From NCBI RefSeq assembly GCF_901709675.1, contig NC_051096.1, forward strand, positions 7,405,001-7,469,000: a stretch of DNA of 64,000 nt, in the 5' to 3' direction. The stretch comes from Syngnathus acus (taxonomy: Eukaryota; Chordata; Actinopteri; Syngnathiformes; Syngnathidae). The notes under the pieces are model-generated. The model saw nothing but the letters and a program-made list of their open reading frames with translations, was not told the origin of the DNA and ran no database searches. Numbering within the stretch: position 1 is the first letter of the stretch; each line of letters begins with the position of its first letter. Positions 1-12,400 of the stretch are shown here, piece by piece. A program made the translations under genes and the position numbers.

Positions 1-20
1 CGGGCCATGTTGATTTGCAG

Positions 21-3000
21 AGCACGACAGTGGAGGAAACTTTGGCGAAGATGAAAGCTGCGCTGTAAGTCCGACAGACACAAAATGGCCCTCCAACATT
101 TGAGATGTTAAATCCATTTTATGTACGTATCGTGCAGTCGTCAGACACAGGACACCCAGATGATGATCTTCACTCCAAAGACGAGAGTGGCTCTCTGGAG
201 TCCAACTCAGGGATTAACGATACCACAAGAACTTCCAGACCTGTTCTCACCCGCCAAAGTAATTACCGTTGACAATGTCAGGTTTATCATTCCGTCGTTC
301 TATTCTATGACGCTCTCTTTCAGGTTCTACATTCAAGCCCCTGTATTCAGTCAAAAGGTTAGAAAAGAACAGGAAGAGGAACAGAAGGACTACCATTATG
401 GGGATACCCAACCAAGTCCAGAAAGAACTTGGTAGGTCCAAGAGCACACAATTGGGTTTTTTTTGTTGGACTTGTCATTGAAAGTCCAATTTCAATTTCC
501 CCAGCATTGCACAGATGCTCAACCGCTCAGCAACCCAATAACAACAACCAATCGGGTTCTTTGATCATTCCAACTCTTGATGGAGGGACTCCAGTGATGA
601 CCAAGGAAGGAGCAAGGGTGCACCTATCCGAGCTGGAAGTAAGTCCCACTTTGTGACCCTGCTAGACTTTTTTTGCTGAAACTTATTTTACATCTCCTGG
701 GCAGATAACCGATGGTAAGCATCTTCAAGAAGTGTCCAAGAACAATGACCAACAGAGTTTTGGAAGCCCTCGCTGTCGTTCTTCAGTCATCAGGCCCAAG
801 TCCGTTGCAGTACCTGGACTGACCACCTTCAATCCTTTAATGAGCTTCCTCTCAGAACCCCAGGTAAGGAAACAATATCACGTCCTTGTTCCCCCAAATC
901 AACAGGTTTTTCATGTCCCGCAGGGTCCCGTGATGTCCGTATCTCCTCAGGCGACCTATCTCTCCACAATCATCCCAAACGCAGTGCTGCCAGCCGGCAT
1001 TGAAGTCATCGAGATTGAGCGTGGCAGTGTCAAGAGTGCTCACGCAGTAAGCAAAAACAGCCCGGCGGCTTCCGTGACCTCGTCAGCCAGCCCTTTTCTC
1101 TCCAGAAAATCAGATTGTGACAGTTCCCGCGCAGATAGTTCCTTCAATAATCCAACAACACACAAAGCGGATCTCAATCCGGAGGAAAGTCGGGTGAACC
1201 CGACAGGGGACCGAGAACTCTGCGTCCAGACTTTGACCCCAGACTCTGAACCCGTCATGTCATGTTCCAGTAGAGATGAGGCAAAGATCAAACGTAATTC
1301 AACTCGGAGTCTCTCCGTTATCAAGACCAAGCTGCCCCCAGCACCTCCGCGAAGATCAAATTCGCTTTATTTGACTAAGATTCAAAAGAGTCAAGCAGAA
1401 GGTAAAGATACAAAAGTATCAAGTGAGGAATTACAATCAGTCACAAGCAACATTCCGGATCCTGTCTCAACCTGTCTGGCAGAACCCAAGTCCCAGTCTT
1501 CAAACCCCAGTCAGGATTCTGCTTGCGAAGCAAAAAGCGCTCAAGAGTCTGTCTCGGAATTCAAAGATCCATCAGAAGGTGAGAAATTTGAACGGACCAT
1601 TTCGCCTTCCAGTGGCTACTCCAGTCAAAGTGGCACCCCGACGCTTTCCCCCAAAGACATGGCCCCAGATAAACACAAGATCAAACCGCTTAAACCGGAG
1701 AGATCTGCGTCTCGGGCGTCATCCTCGGCGTCTCCTTCTTCATCGCTGACCTCCTTATCGTCCGGGACGTCCGATCCTGTCAATTCGGATGTCTCCAATT
1801 CTTGCACAAGCGGCTTGCCCGCAAAAGAACTCACGTCACCTTTGAGGGTGGAAGTCAAAGAGCTATGGACTGTCCCACCACCTCCCAAGGTCAAAGCACC
1901 ATGTCCTCCTCCCCCCGAAACCTGGGCTCAGAACAGTCACACCTTTACGCTCCTGTGTGGTCCGAGCCTCCAAACTGACAAAGTAGTCCCGGAATCAACA
2001 AAGGCGCAGGAGAGCGCCGTTACAGAAGAAGGAAGCCAAACCGGTTTTGAAACTCGAGACAAAGCAGAACCGACAGAAATCAATCCAAAGGACGAGAAAC
2101 TGTTCTGCGAGATTCAGACTCATCAGGTTGAAGAAAACACGGAATGTTTAGCTAGCTTAGCATGTTTATCTGATGATGGGATCGAAACGACACCAAAAGA
2201 ACAAGGCCCGGGAACCAACGACTCCGCCAGTTGTGTCATTTCCGCAAAAAAAGAGCCGCCCCCCGTCATGAAGAAACCACAACTGAAAGAAGACGTCATG
2301 CTGACAGAGGAACCAAAAGGAGAAAGTTGCCACACCACCACCATCAATGACTCTGAGGTTGAAGTCCGATCAAATTGTATAGAACCCCAAAACATTCCTA
2401 AAAACTCCCCGCCACCTTCTCCTCCGCCTCCTTATCAACCTACGCCGCCTCGTTCGAGAAAGTCACCTCCCACCTCGGTATCGACATTGCCGGTTGAGTT
2501 AGAAGGAATCCAGGAGGAAGGTCGTGCTGCTGAATCGTCTTGGCCGCCTCCCCCGCCTCCCTTGGAGGGAGAATCGGTTTTTGATGGAGGGGATGAGATC
2601 GAATTTCCTCTCCCGCCTCCACCGGACAATATCCGAGCTGAGGACACCTGTGCTTCAGAGACGGGTGTTTCAGACACACCTTTGGAGAAATCTGAACCAG
2701 GACAATCCACACCCCCAGATCCAGTTCAAGACGCTGGACCATCACCAATATCATGTTCAAGCAACAGTCCTGCAGAAATCCAACCGTCTTCCGGCAGTGT
2801 CCTAAAGCGACACTCGCTTGAGATGGAAAGTCACTCCAGGAGTGAGTCTCCCACCACTTCCCAGCTCCCGACTCCTTCCCCAATGGAGAACCTTGCCTTC
2901 AGAAGGCCACCCAGTACCGTCCACAGAGACAACAGGAACAAGGAGCTTTTAGCCCGCCACAAAAGCGCGCCCATTCCTAAAGAGGACGCCAACATCCCTC

Positions 3001-3735
3001 TCGTCACCCCGTCGCTACTCCACATGGTCCGACTACGCACTGTCAGTACGAGCGAGGAGAGTCCGGAAGGCTCTCCGCAGCAGAACACTCCACCGAAGCC
3101 AACTCGGAAGTCGCTTCAATGTTCCCCTCAGGCGGTGAAGAAGTACGTGATGCCAAACACGCCTTCCATGCGATTACAAGAAGCCATTCGTATAAAAACG
3201 GCGGCGTTGTCGTCAAGAGAAGGTCTTCCGTGCCGGCTGGGGACGAGAGCGTCCTACCACTGTGCCGGGGAACCGGGGGTCTTGTCCTTCAAATCATCCG
3301 ACACACAAAGGTTACCGGCTTCTACTGCGAGCTTCATCTTCTCCAGGAGCACAAAAAAGACTGTGATGGACAGCGCCGGGCCTGGCTCTTCGCCTGAAGG
3401 TCAAACTAACGTGAAGCAAAATTCGGCAGCTGATCTCGTGCGACTTTCCGACCCCGGGACAAAGTCCGAACGGGTTCCCCCGCCCGTAGCCAGGAAACCT
3501 TCACAAGGCAGCGTCGGGTTTTCACCAAATGCTTGTGCAGCTAGGATGGAGATGGGCGTTCCTGCCAGAGATCCGAACGGAACACAACAACGTTCCAAGG
3601 GAATCCCGCTTCCCGAGACAAGTAAGGAGCACCAAGCATACTCACAATTTGCATCTTGACAATGTTTCTCACTGATGTTCTTGTTTCCTTCTAGCTACAA
3701 GAGTGACCGCAGACACAATCGAAACACTGTTTTAA
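21..3735 (+). CDS. nhsl3: NHS-like protein 3 (KIAA1522 homologue), 3' part
   Basis: Six coding exons read in phase: 21-64, 138-258, 324-431, 505-638, 705-3621, 3695-3735 (stop 3733-3735). Upstream exons lie outside the window. NHS-family signs are the block SPSSGYSSQSGTPTLSP (about 1607-1657), the SPQATYLSTIIPNAVLPAG block (about 943-999) and RRTTIMGIPNQVQKELG at the end of exon 3. One very large, Ser/Pro-rich, low-complexity exon carries most of the protein, as in NHS, NHSL1 and NHSL2. Proline runs near 2410-2470, 2540-2570 and 2610-2630 are candidate SH3 or EVH1 ligands; NHS proteins act on the actin cytoskeleton and cell-cell contacts through such contacts. NHSL3 is chosen over its paralogues because yars1 lies immediately downstream, as in human. 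A 60-nt stretch (864-923) inside the large exon has splice signals but is in frame, so exclusion is possible. The last exon is very short and ends ETTTRVTADTIETLF. Confidence 0.88.
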
Positions 3736-4280
3736 AAGCACTTTGTGGTGCTTCACCAAGAGGAAAGCCGACAAGCAAGTCAAGGACTGCATCAATTATT
3801 AGCTAACGAGTTGAGTGGACTGAAAGAAAAAAAAAAGCCTTAGCCTAAAATGGCCTTCCAAATGTATTTATGCAAATCAATAGCTACCAATTTCTTATGA
3901 TAGCTTTATTCTGGAGTATTTTTCTAAGCTGTTTTCGGACACTCATGAGAAACTGGTGTAAATATGGGCTGAAGTGTAAATACTATGTGAGGGCGCCCCT
4001 AGCGGTTGAATTAGGGAGTGTTCATGTACAGAGATTAGACGTGGCCTGACACATAATTTAACACACATTAACATGAATCAAAGTTATTGCTTGGGGAAGC
4101 GTGTAGAAATAAATAATTCAGTTGCGACAAAGGGAAAAAGCATCGATAAAATGATTTTTAAAAAAAAAAAGGTTATTTAGAAGAGAAGCACTTTTGTATA
4201 GCTACAGATGATCAAGGCTTTTATCGGATTCCCATCATTTCTCCCTGGTCTGCAATAAAAGACAATTTGACATAAATTTA
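3736..4280 (+). other. nhsl3: nhsl3 3' UTR with two candidate poly(A) signals
   Basis: AATAAA occurs at 4108-4113 and 4254-4259 downstream of the stop codon. Either could end the transcript. The second would put cleavage at about 4270-4285, where the yars1 transcript from the other strand should also end. Confidence 0.45.
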
Positions 4281-4598
4281 TGAAAGTGATGCTATTTATT
4301 TTTGAATGCGTAGATGATAACACCACGATCTTCATCCAGTTTATTTGATCACGGTAATAATGGATGCTAGTATGATGCGCTACCCATGATGCAACTGGAC
4401 AGGAAACCGTCACTGATTAAGAACGAAAGCGCACTTTGGCATATGTGTTCACGTGAGAGTGCAATCCGGCAGATAAGTTATGAATCATAACAGGTCCCTT
4501 TTTTTTAACCCTAACCCTCTGAAAGACTTTCAGTCTCCATGTTCCATTGTTCCCATGGCAACTGTTTGAAGATGTGGCTGGCAGGTGAAGGTGAGTAC

Positions 4599-7122
4599 CT
4601 AACTGATATTTCCTCCTTTCAGAGTTTTACACGTGATCTGTCCAAGTTTGCTCATCAGCAGGTTGTCTTTCCACTGAGCCACGCACTCCTCTGAGATCTT
4701 CAGGTCCACCTGGAGAAGAAAGATTGCAGATTTCAAATGGAACATCTCAAAGGCAACTTTTGAAAATGGAGGCTTGGATGTACTTGTATTTTCTCCCAGA
4801 TTTTCTTCTTCGGGTTGAGTCTGTCGTCTGGTTTGCCTGCTTCGTATCCTTCTACAAAGACCCGGTCCCCCGGCGAGGAACCCTCAGGAGGGTCGAGTGG
4901 CTCCACTCTGCGGGGCTCCCCTTCGCTACAAAAAAAATAAACATTTACAAAATAATAAATAAAATAAAACCACGCAACATGGTGAGATGGAGGAACCCGA
5001 AGAAACACAAAGCAGAAAGAATCATCATACATGGAAGCACAGAGGAGCATGGCTTGCGACTCGATGCCGCGCATCTTCTGGGGTTTGAGGTTGCACAGCA
5101 CCAGGACCATTCGCTCTTGCAAGTCCTCCTGGGAGATGTAAGCCACCAGCCCGCTGACCACCGTCCTGGGCTCCGCCTCGCCGACGTCGATCTTCTCCAA
5201 GTACAGCGAATCGGCATCTGGATGCTTCCAGTTGAAGAAAGACACTTTTAGAAGACGTTGTTGAAAATCCATAAAATAAAGGGTCGCACAAAGTCACCTT
5301 CTCCACACTGACAACCTTCCCCACCCGGATGTCCAGTTTGGACGGTGTCAACTCCTCCTCATCTCCTCCAGGTCCTCCTCCTGCCCTGGCGCCCTTTCCG
5401 GCTCCTTCTGCACGGACAGACGCGGGAACGTAAAGCCGAGCGACGTGCGTTCGCTCGCTCGCGTCACATCGCACGACACTGACTCGTCTTGGTCGAGGGG
5501 TAGGCGGCGGCCGTCAGCTTGCGCAGTTCGGCAGTCTGAAACTTCTTGCGGATGGGCTCCAGCAGCTGGTTGAGGGCCGCCTCCACGGAGACCTTCAAGT
5601 CTCCGGGGTGGATCCGCTGATGAGAGATGAACTTAAGTCCTCTTTAAAGCCCAAATGAAGCCAGCCACCAATTTACCTCCGCCGCAAAGTCCTTCTCAAC
5701 ATCTTCAAACGCTGAGTAGACTTTGTCTCCACCAAACTTGGCGTCTCTTTTGATGGAGAACCCTGAACACAGTCGGACATTTTTTGTAAACGGTTTAATA
5801 TGCAAAAAATAAATATCACGGTGTGTGTCGTACCTCCACGAAGAGGGAAGAGCACAAATTTGACAAAGGAGAGAACGCCGTTATTCTCAATGTTTCCCGG
5901 CTCACAGAAGACCTTTTTCAGCTTCTTCTTTAGATCTTCTTTGGAGTCCAGCAGGTCGACCTTTGAGTCCTTTTGCAGAAAAGCAGCGACTATGAAATAC
6001 ACACATTAAGACGTTCCATTCAAATTGGTTTGACTCGTACTTCCTCTGAGGAGCTCATCTTGGCACCGGTCAGTCCTGGTACCATTGGGTTCATCAGATG
6101 GATGCGCTTGGCATAGCCCATGGAGGGAAGGTACTGCAGAAAAACGGAAATGATTTTCCTATGCATCAGCTTGAATTCAACTAACCTGTACTAACGCAAG
6201 TTTTGTCAAGAACGTAAAGGCGACACCTTCTCAGCAAAAGTGAAGATCTTCCTTTGGTCCACTCCACCAAATTGAGCGTCCACTTTCAGGTACTCCTCAT
6301 CCAGCGCCTGAGGAGTGACCAGAATGGTATTCAGCACTGGCATGGCGATGAAAAAGCTACTTCCGCGGTTTTATGCTAGTACCTGCAGTCCCGGATAGAG
6401 CAGCCCGCTGAGCAGGGCGTGCTCCACCTGCTTGACCACCTCGGCGCCCGCCTTTTTGGCATCGTGCTCAGTCACCATTGACGACAGGCGGTAGACATCC
6501 AGAGTGTACTCTCTGACATCAATCAAAACATTTTATGGAAGCTGATGAGTGGTTTTGGATTTCAAATGGATGCTGTGGGGTCAATAAAGTTCATCGCTGG
6601 CTAACTGACCTACTGAGCTGGTAGTCGGTTCCTTTCACAAACGTGAGTTTCTCCAAAGGTACGCCGATGCTCTCCAACATGGCCTTGATGATCTCCTCGT
6701 AGTACTTCACCCGAAGCTCCAGCAGATCCCAGGGAGCCTTCATATTGTCGAGGAAGGCGTGCAAGTCAGCAAACAAAATGGTGACCTGGATGAGGAAAGC
6801 AAAGAGGGAAATTTAAAAGCTTCTGCGGGACGATCGGCAAGCTTTGAAACACACACCTCGCATCCGGCTTTGAGGAAGTCGGCGATCTTGGACATGGGAA
6901 CGAAGTAAGCCACGTGCGGCTTGCCAGTGGTGGCCGTTCCCCAGTACACCTTCAGCTCCCTTTGCTGAAGGACTTCCTTCAGCTTGTCTTCCCCGAGCAC
7001 CTCCTGCGTGAAATGAGCAACAATGAAGACATGGTGATGTCGTCGTGGAAACATCTGTGACCCACCTGCAGGTTCCTGGTGATGAGGTGCAGCTTCTCCT
7101 CGGGGCTTTGCTGAGTCGCCAT
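4599..7122 (-). CDS. yars1: Tyrosyl-tRNA synthetase, cytoplasmic
   Basis: Thirteen coding exons, in transcript order: 7122-7066, 7003-6857, 6785-6610, 6512-6383, 6307-6227, 6133-6041, 5969-5834, 5762-5677, 5616-5484, 5407-5298, 5224-5031, 4925-4784, 4709-4599. Their sum is 1596 nt, giving 531 aa (human 528). The enzyme charges tRNA-Tyr with tyrosine in the cytosol. The class I Rossmann core holds the degenerate HIGH signature PHVAY (about residue 48) and KMSSS at residues 222-226, with a long helical tail. A Gly-rich linker (about 347-365) leads to the C-terminal EMAP-II/tRNA-binding OB fold, which starts LDIRVGKVV and ends KGGNIS. The ELR tripeptide, tied to cytokine activity of the free human core, is at residues 91-93. 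Start [19 protein letters not shown] is the only ATG in frame with the family N-terminus. No broken or missing catalytic residue was seen. Confidence 0.97.
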
Positions 7123-7580
7123 GGTGAAAGGCTGCAACATTTAATGATGGAAATTGGATTTTTCTTTGTTGGTTTTGCAGACCATGCAGGATTTGCAATA
7201 GCAACCAGGCAAATTGCATCTATGGAGAGCTTACAGAGTGTTGATTGAAGCTTTTGAGCAGACATTATGAAATCAACTAATCAAATGCAATTAGGTCGTC
7301 AACTTGTGATGATGTAGTTAGCTGACGTTAGCTAGCTGGCTAGCATCAACGCCATGTGCAACAACATGAAGCAGGATCAAGCAGTTGTTGCAGAATCAAA
7401 GCACAAAAACGTCTTGCTCATTACATAGAGGACATGTTCAATAAATATGCAATTGTGTTCAAATGTATGCAGTCCTACCTCAAGAGCTCACGCGGTGCGA
7501 ATGAAAAAGCAGCCGGGTAGTGGAAGCTGTCACTGTCAGAGAGTTGCATCAGCGATCGATTGAGGAAAAACAATCGAAAG
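7123..7580 (-). promoter_or_regulatory. yars1: yars1 5' UTR, first intron and probable promoter
   Basis: A splice acceptor sits just before the start codon (minus strand TGTTGCAG then CCTTTCACC-ATG). A strong donor lies at 7479/7478 (TTGAG then GTAGGA). This suggests a noncoding first exon from about 7480 to 7560 and a promoter just above it. The exact start of transcription cannot be read from the sequence. Confidence 0.45.
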
Positions 7581-8131
7581 CCGAGCATAAGATGTCAAGT
7601 GGTTTGTAGTGTTGTTACACAAACTGTACACCAGGTGTCGTCGTTTAGCCGTAAAACCGAACATCGCGAATATTGCTTATGGTGTTGTTACAGAAATCAT
7701 ACACTAGGTGTCAGGATTTAACTAAAAAAAACGAATGTAAATAAAAACCTCAGTGAATATTGCGTTTTTGAAATTTAAGTTTTCCGTTCATGTATTTGGT
7801 GAATACATAAAAAGAAATATTTTCCTGTCATTCATAATTGTATTTTGACTTTTAGAAGAAGAAAAAAAACCCACCTAATCAAGTCGAGTAATTACATTAA
7901 AAAACAACAGTCCTCCGTTATGATTCTGGCTAGATTTCAAGTCAATTATGTGGCTTCAATTTTATACACAAAAGACGTGAAAGGGTCCGGGTTCCTTCAG
8001 TGTTTCCTAGTTCTAATCTTAAAAGTTCAGTCACTGTTTTCATGAGTTTTTTTTTTTTTGAGTACTTTGGTTTGCTAAAGACTAAATAAAATAAAAGTAA
8101 GTCAAATAACTTTCAGTTCATTGTTCCAATA
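7580..8131. other. Intergenic spacer between yars1 and mfsd2a
   Basis: About 0.5 kb of AT-rich DNA between the yars1 promoter and the mfsd2a poly(A) region. Both genes run leftward, head to tail. I see no gene or repeat I can name here. Confidence 0.5.
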
Positions 8132-9311
8132 TTTATTGTCTTCAATCTCTTTTCTTAAATAAACTACAGTACATCAAAACAATGGCAGCCACAAATATCA
8201 AAGGTATATTTACAAGTTTACATCAACTATATACATATGCACAGTGTCATGTAATCTATATGTATATGTCTCCGGGGACTTAAAGCTCACACATTTGGTT
8301 CACAGCCTCATGAGGGAGGGGAAAAAAACAGTTGCAGTTCCACAACCCTCTCCAAAAAACATGACATTAATATGATGTACAAAAGTAACCGTAACTAGAG
8401 ACAAAATTGCATCATGTATAGCCCCCGCTACAAATTATGTAAGGATTACAACTTCTCTCTCTTTTTTTTTTTTTTTTTTTTTTTTTAAAGTGGACAAAAA
8501 TGCAAACAACTTCACATTGGTACCCCAAATGGGAACATGCGGTCAATGTATGTATAACATAGGATGCTGTATGTACATGTTTCCATATCAATGGATATGA
8601 ACAAAGATCACAAATCAGTAGTTTGTCATACAAGACATATGAACCAAAACTCACTCAACATTCCCATCATCAACAATTACGAGCACCCTTTTTTCAATGC
8701 GTACAGACAGAAGCAATGGCGACGCGTTCAAAGGCATGAAAACATATTTATCAATTCCGCCCTTAAATAGATTTTAGATACTGAGACGCGTCTTTTGTCC
8801 AAACTGTATCATCAGAAACGAATAAAAATACTTAAATTACGCAATCACATATTCAGTTACTGGCTGTTATCGCGTTTTGCTCAGTATTCAGTCATCTCTT
8901 CCTTTTCCTCAGTAGCTATTCTAGCCATAGTAGTAGCAAATTTATTGTAGTGGTTTTACTGAATGGAATGAAACAAATCAAACAAGCCCTTGAAAGATGT
9001 TAACGGTTTGCCTATGGATTGAGATGGGAACAATCAGGCTGTCAGGACAAATGACAAATAAATAGCCCACGTTCAATTAAAGTGTTTGTGTTGTTGTTGT
9101 TTTTTGCTACTGAACTGAGCTAAGGCACAGACGCTGTGTGTTCAAGTTTCGGGTTCTAGCGCAGAGCTCAAAGTTGCTGGATTAAGCAAAGAAAAAAGAT
9201 GGATGCGGGCTTTTTGTGCACTTTCATAAAGTCACAAAAAAAAGGAAAGTTACAAAAAGAGACTAAATAACAGCGTGGGGTGGCGCGTTTTGTAGCCTCT
9301 GGAAAGGAAAT

Positions 9312-9343
<32 letters not shown>

Positions 9344-9428
9344 GAGCGTTGCCTGGACAAGGCGGTGTCTGTAAGATAGTGCAAAATGCCAGCCGCTTGT
9401 CTCGCTTGGGCTGTGGGTAGAAAACGTG
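8132..9428 (-). other. mfsd2a: mfsd2a 3' UTR with poly(A) signal and CUG repeat
   Basis: A minus-strand AATAAA (plus TTTATT at 8132-8137) lies 1.3 kb below the stop codon, with no gene between. The stretch contains a 24-26 nt T run (about 8463-8486; A run in the transcript) and ten AGC units at 9312-9341, which read as a CUG repeat in the mRNA. Confidence 0.5.
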
Positions 9429-12400
9429 CTAGATCATGTTGGAAAATTCTGTCGAGTCCGTTTCGGAATCTGTCTCATCCCTATGAAGAAAAACAAACAC
9501 CATTAAATTGAGTGGTCACATTTGACAGCAATCCAAATCATAATATTATTCTTATTCAGCTTACCTTTGCTCCTGGAGACGTTTGCGGTTGCATTGCCTC
9601 CTCTCCTCGTCAATGGGATACGTGTAGAGGATGATCAGGCCGATTATGATGAGGAGTATGGGGGCGGCTGAGACCAGGACCTTCAGCGTGATGTCCACTT
9701 CCGCCGGTTGTTTGCAACCTCGAGAGATGTACCCGGCAAAACTGGAGGGGAAGGGGAAAGAGGGGGAAAAAAATAAAATAAAATCACACAAAAGTTAAGA
9801 CGCAGTCTTGTGATAGAAGCATGACACTGTATTGTAATGGAATCGCATTAAAGCAGAAAAAAAAAAAAGAAAGTAAAAAAAAAAAATGCTTTGATGTAGA
9901 ATTTGTCAGATTTGGATTAACATCTTTCAGCTCCATGCTCATTAAAAACGGGAGAAAAAAAATCTTGACACGCATCCAGACAAAGAATGGAGTGCAATCT
10001 CCAAAATCAGCCCGATTAAAAAAAAAAATTTAATTTATTTTTAGGAAATAGGCCACAGTGCTGTCCAATAGAAAAAGTAGTGCTTTGCCGCCATCTAAAT
10101 AAAACTGAATTTAAGTGAACACTTACTCTAAACTGAGAGTGGAGATGCCCAGGGAGACTCCAGAGGCGAACTTGGTGAAGAAGACGTAAAAGGAGTAGAA
10201 AAGCGCCTCGTGGCCGTTGGCTTTTGGGTTCTGCACTTGGAAGTCATCCACGACGTCGGGCAACATGGACCTGATGGGCAAAAGAGCCTTTTGAGTCGGG
10301 CGTGTTGTTAATTGGCGAGGGCCGGGGTTTGGGGAGGGGGGGGGGGTCTCACCAAGGCAACAGGAAGGCTGCCGCCACGCTGACCCCGGCGGCGAAGGAG
10401 ACAATGTAGGTGACGATCAGGTTGCTCTTAATGAGCACCACCAGGATCATGAAGGGAACCGCGGACTGGAGAAAGGGCAAATATGAATATTAGTCATTAG
10501 AATACATTTATGATGAAAATGGCAGATTTTCTCAAAGTGGGGCTTTACCAAGGTGCCGATGTAGACTGCCGTCTTCTTCCCAAATTTGGTGAGGAACCAC
10601 TGCCAGAAGGGGATGGTGAGCGTGGCCGAAAGCTGTGACAAAATCGATTAGTTGTCAATTAATCGTTGCACCTCTAAGTACAATAGTTCTCCATACAATA
10701 CAGTGCGAGTTTGCGTGATGTTATGTAACACTGACATGACAATGGACGCATTCAACGAGATGTTCAACTCGCGAGTGAGGATATTGGGTGAATTCCACAG
10801 GGGCCGCATTGTCCGACTCGGAGCAATCGAAGCCTCGGAAAAACATTGTGCTTTTTGATTCCTGTTTTCAAATTTCCACTTGGGGATCAGCGCTGTTTGC
10901 TTTTCATCCCAGCAGGAAAGTCTTTGTCAGAAGTTTATAGTAACCCACGTGATTAGCGAATAAAGTCATCTGGCTAAATAAATTCCTGGTCGGCTCCATA
11001 ATCCTTCCCGCCAAGTACGGGATGAAAATTGCGTAATCGGATCAACCCTGTTAACCTGGATTCCCCCACGCCGCCTCTTGGCCCGAGTTTGCCTTTTTTT
11101 AAAGACTGATTGATGCCGACTGAATTTTTTTTCAGGGTGAGAACCAAGAGTCTACATCTGTGGGAATAAGATGGCATTCAGGCCCAGCTCACATATTATG
11201 CTAATGGACAGTGAGAAAGAACAGTGCGGCGCTCTGATGGACTACAGACCAGCTCTGTGACTGCACACAATTTATATGCCAGACCTTTTCCAGGGAAGTT
11301 GTTATGGCAACCGTCTGTCTACCTGAAACAACAACCTGCTGCTATCTCGCGTTTACACTCACCATGATCACCAACAGAATATTCTGGAAGTCGTTTCGGA
11401 AGCCGAGGGTGTAGCTGCAGAACAGAGCGAAGTTGCCCTCCAGGAGCTGCCAAAGACAGAAATAATTCATTCAATGACCAAGAAAGTCATTCAGGCTCCT
11501 TTCAAGATTCGCGTGTATGCGTACCATGAACGCTAAGGAGGTGAAGAGGAAGACCATGACCAGTTTGGCGTAGGGCCCGTGTCCCATCACCAACTTGATG
11601 CCCTGGAAGAACGACAAGGGCTCCGACTTGGGACGGCTGGACTCTTAAAAAAAAAAAAAAAAAACTTGAGTCTCATCTGAGGTCATGAGATTATTGAAAG
11701 CCTCACTTATTTCGCTGGAAGTGGTGACGTTTTTAAAAAGAAATGGCCCCTGACCTTTTTGCTCACTCACGCCAAAGAACAGAACAAAGGCGCAGAGGAC
11801 GTAGATCAAGCAGATGACTCCGGAGGCGATCATGTAGGCGGTTTTCTGAAGACAAACACACAAGTCAGCCAAAAATGCCACTTCCTGAAATCAAAAGGGT
11901 TGCATTGCCGTACCGTGTGTTCCAGAGAAATGACGTGATCCGTTCCGTTGAGACCGACCGATGAGTTACTCATGTTGGCCAGAATTTCTCCCGGGCCAGG
12001 GACGCAGGGGGCGTTGGCCATCCCCACGATCTGACCTTGGATGGCGGTACCGAGCACAGTTCCCAGAACCTCCACCGTCATCCCTGATTGTGGGAGTCGA
12101 TAAACATTTATCAGGAAGAGTTTTTTTTATATTCTCAGGAAATGTCTTTGAGGGAAAACACTGCTACTCACTGTAAGCTGTAGCAGAGTCTCTTTCTTTC
12201 TGCTCGGAGCTGATGAACATGGTGAGGGCCGAATACGGCACGTGGAAACACTGAAAGAGACACGAGACAAGGCTGTCAAAAGCTGCTCCGAACGGACATT
12301 GGCACTTATTCGCTTGTACTCACAGTTTGAAGACTCTGGAAGAGGCAGTAGAAGAAAAGGTACCAGATGACTTTGTTGTCCTCAAAGGGGGGCACGTACC

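Noticed and set aside
4507-4521. CCCTAA-like telomere motif (also near 48836)
   Set aside because: Only about two units at each place, which chance explains.
4724-5251. 175-codon plus-strand frame
   Set aside because: It is antisense to yars1 exons 11 and 12 and their intron.
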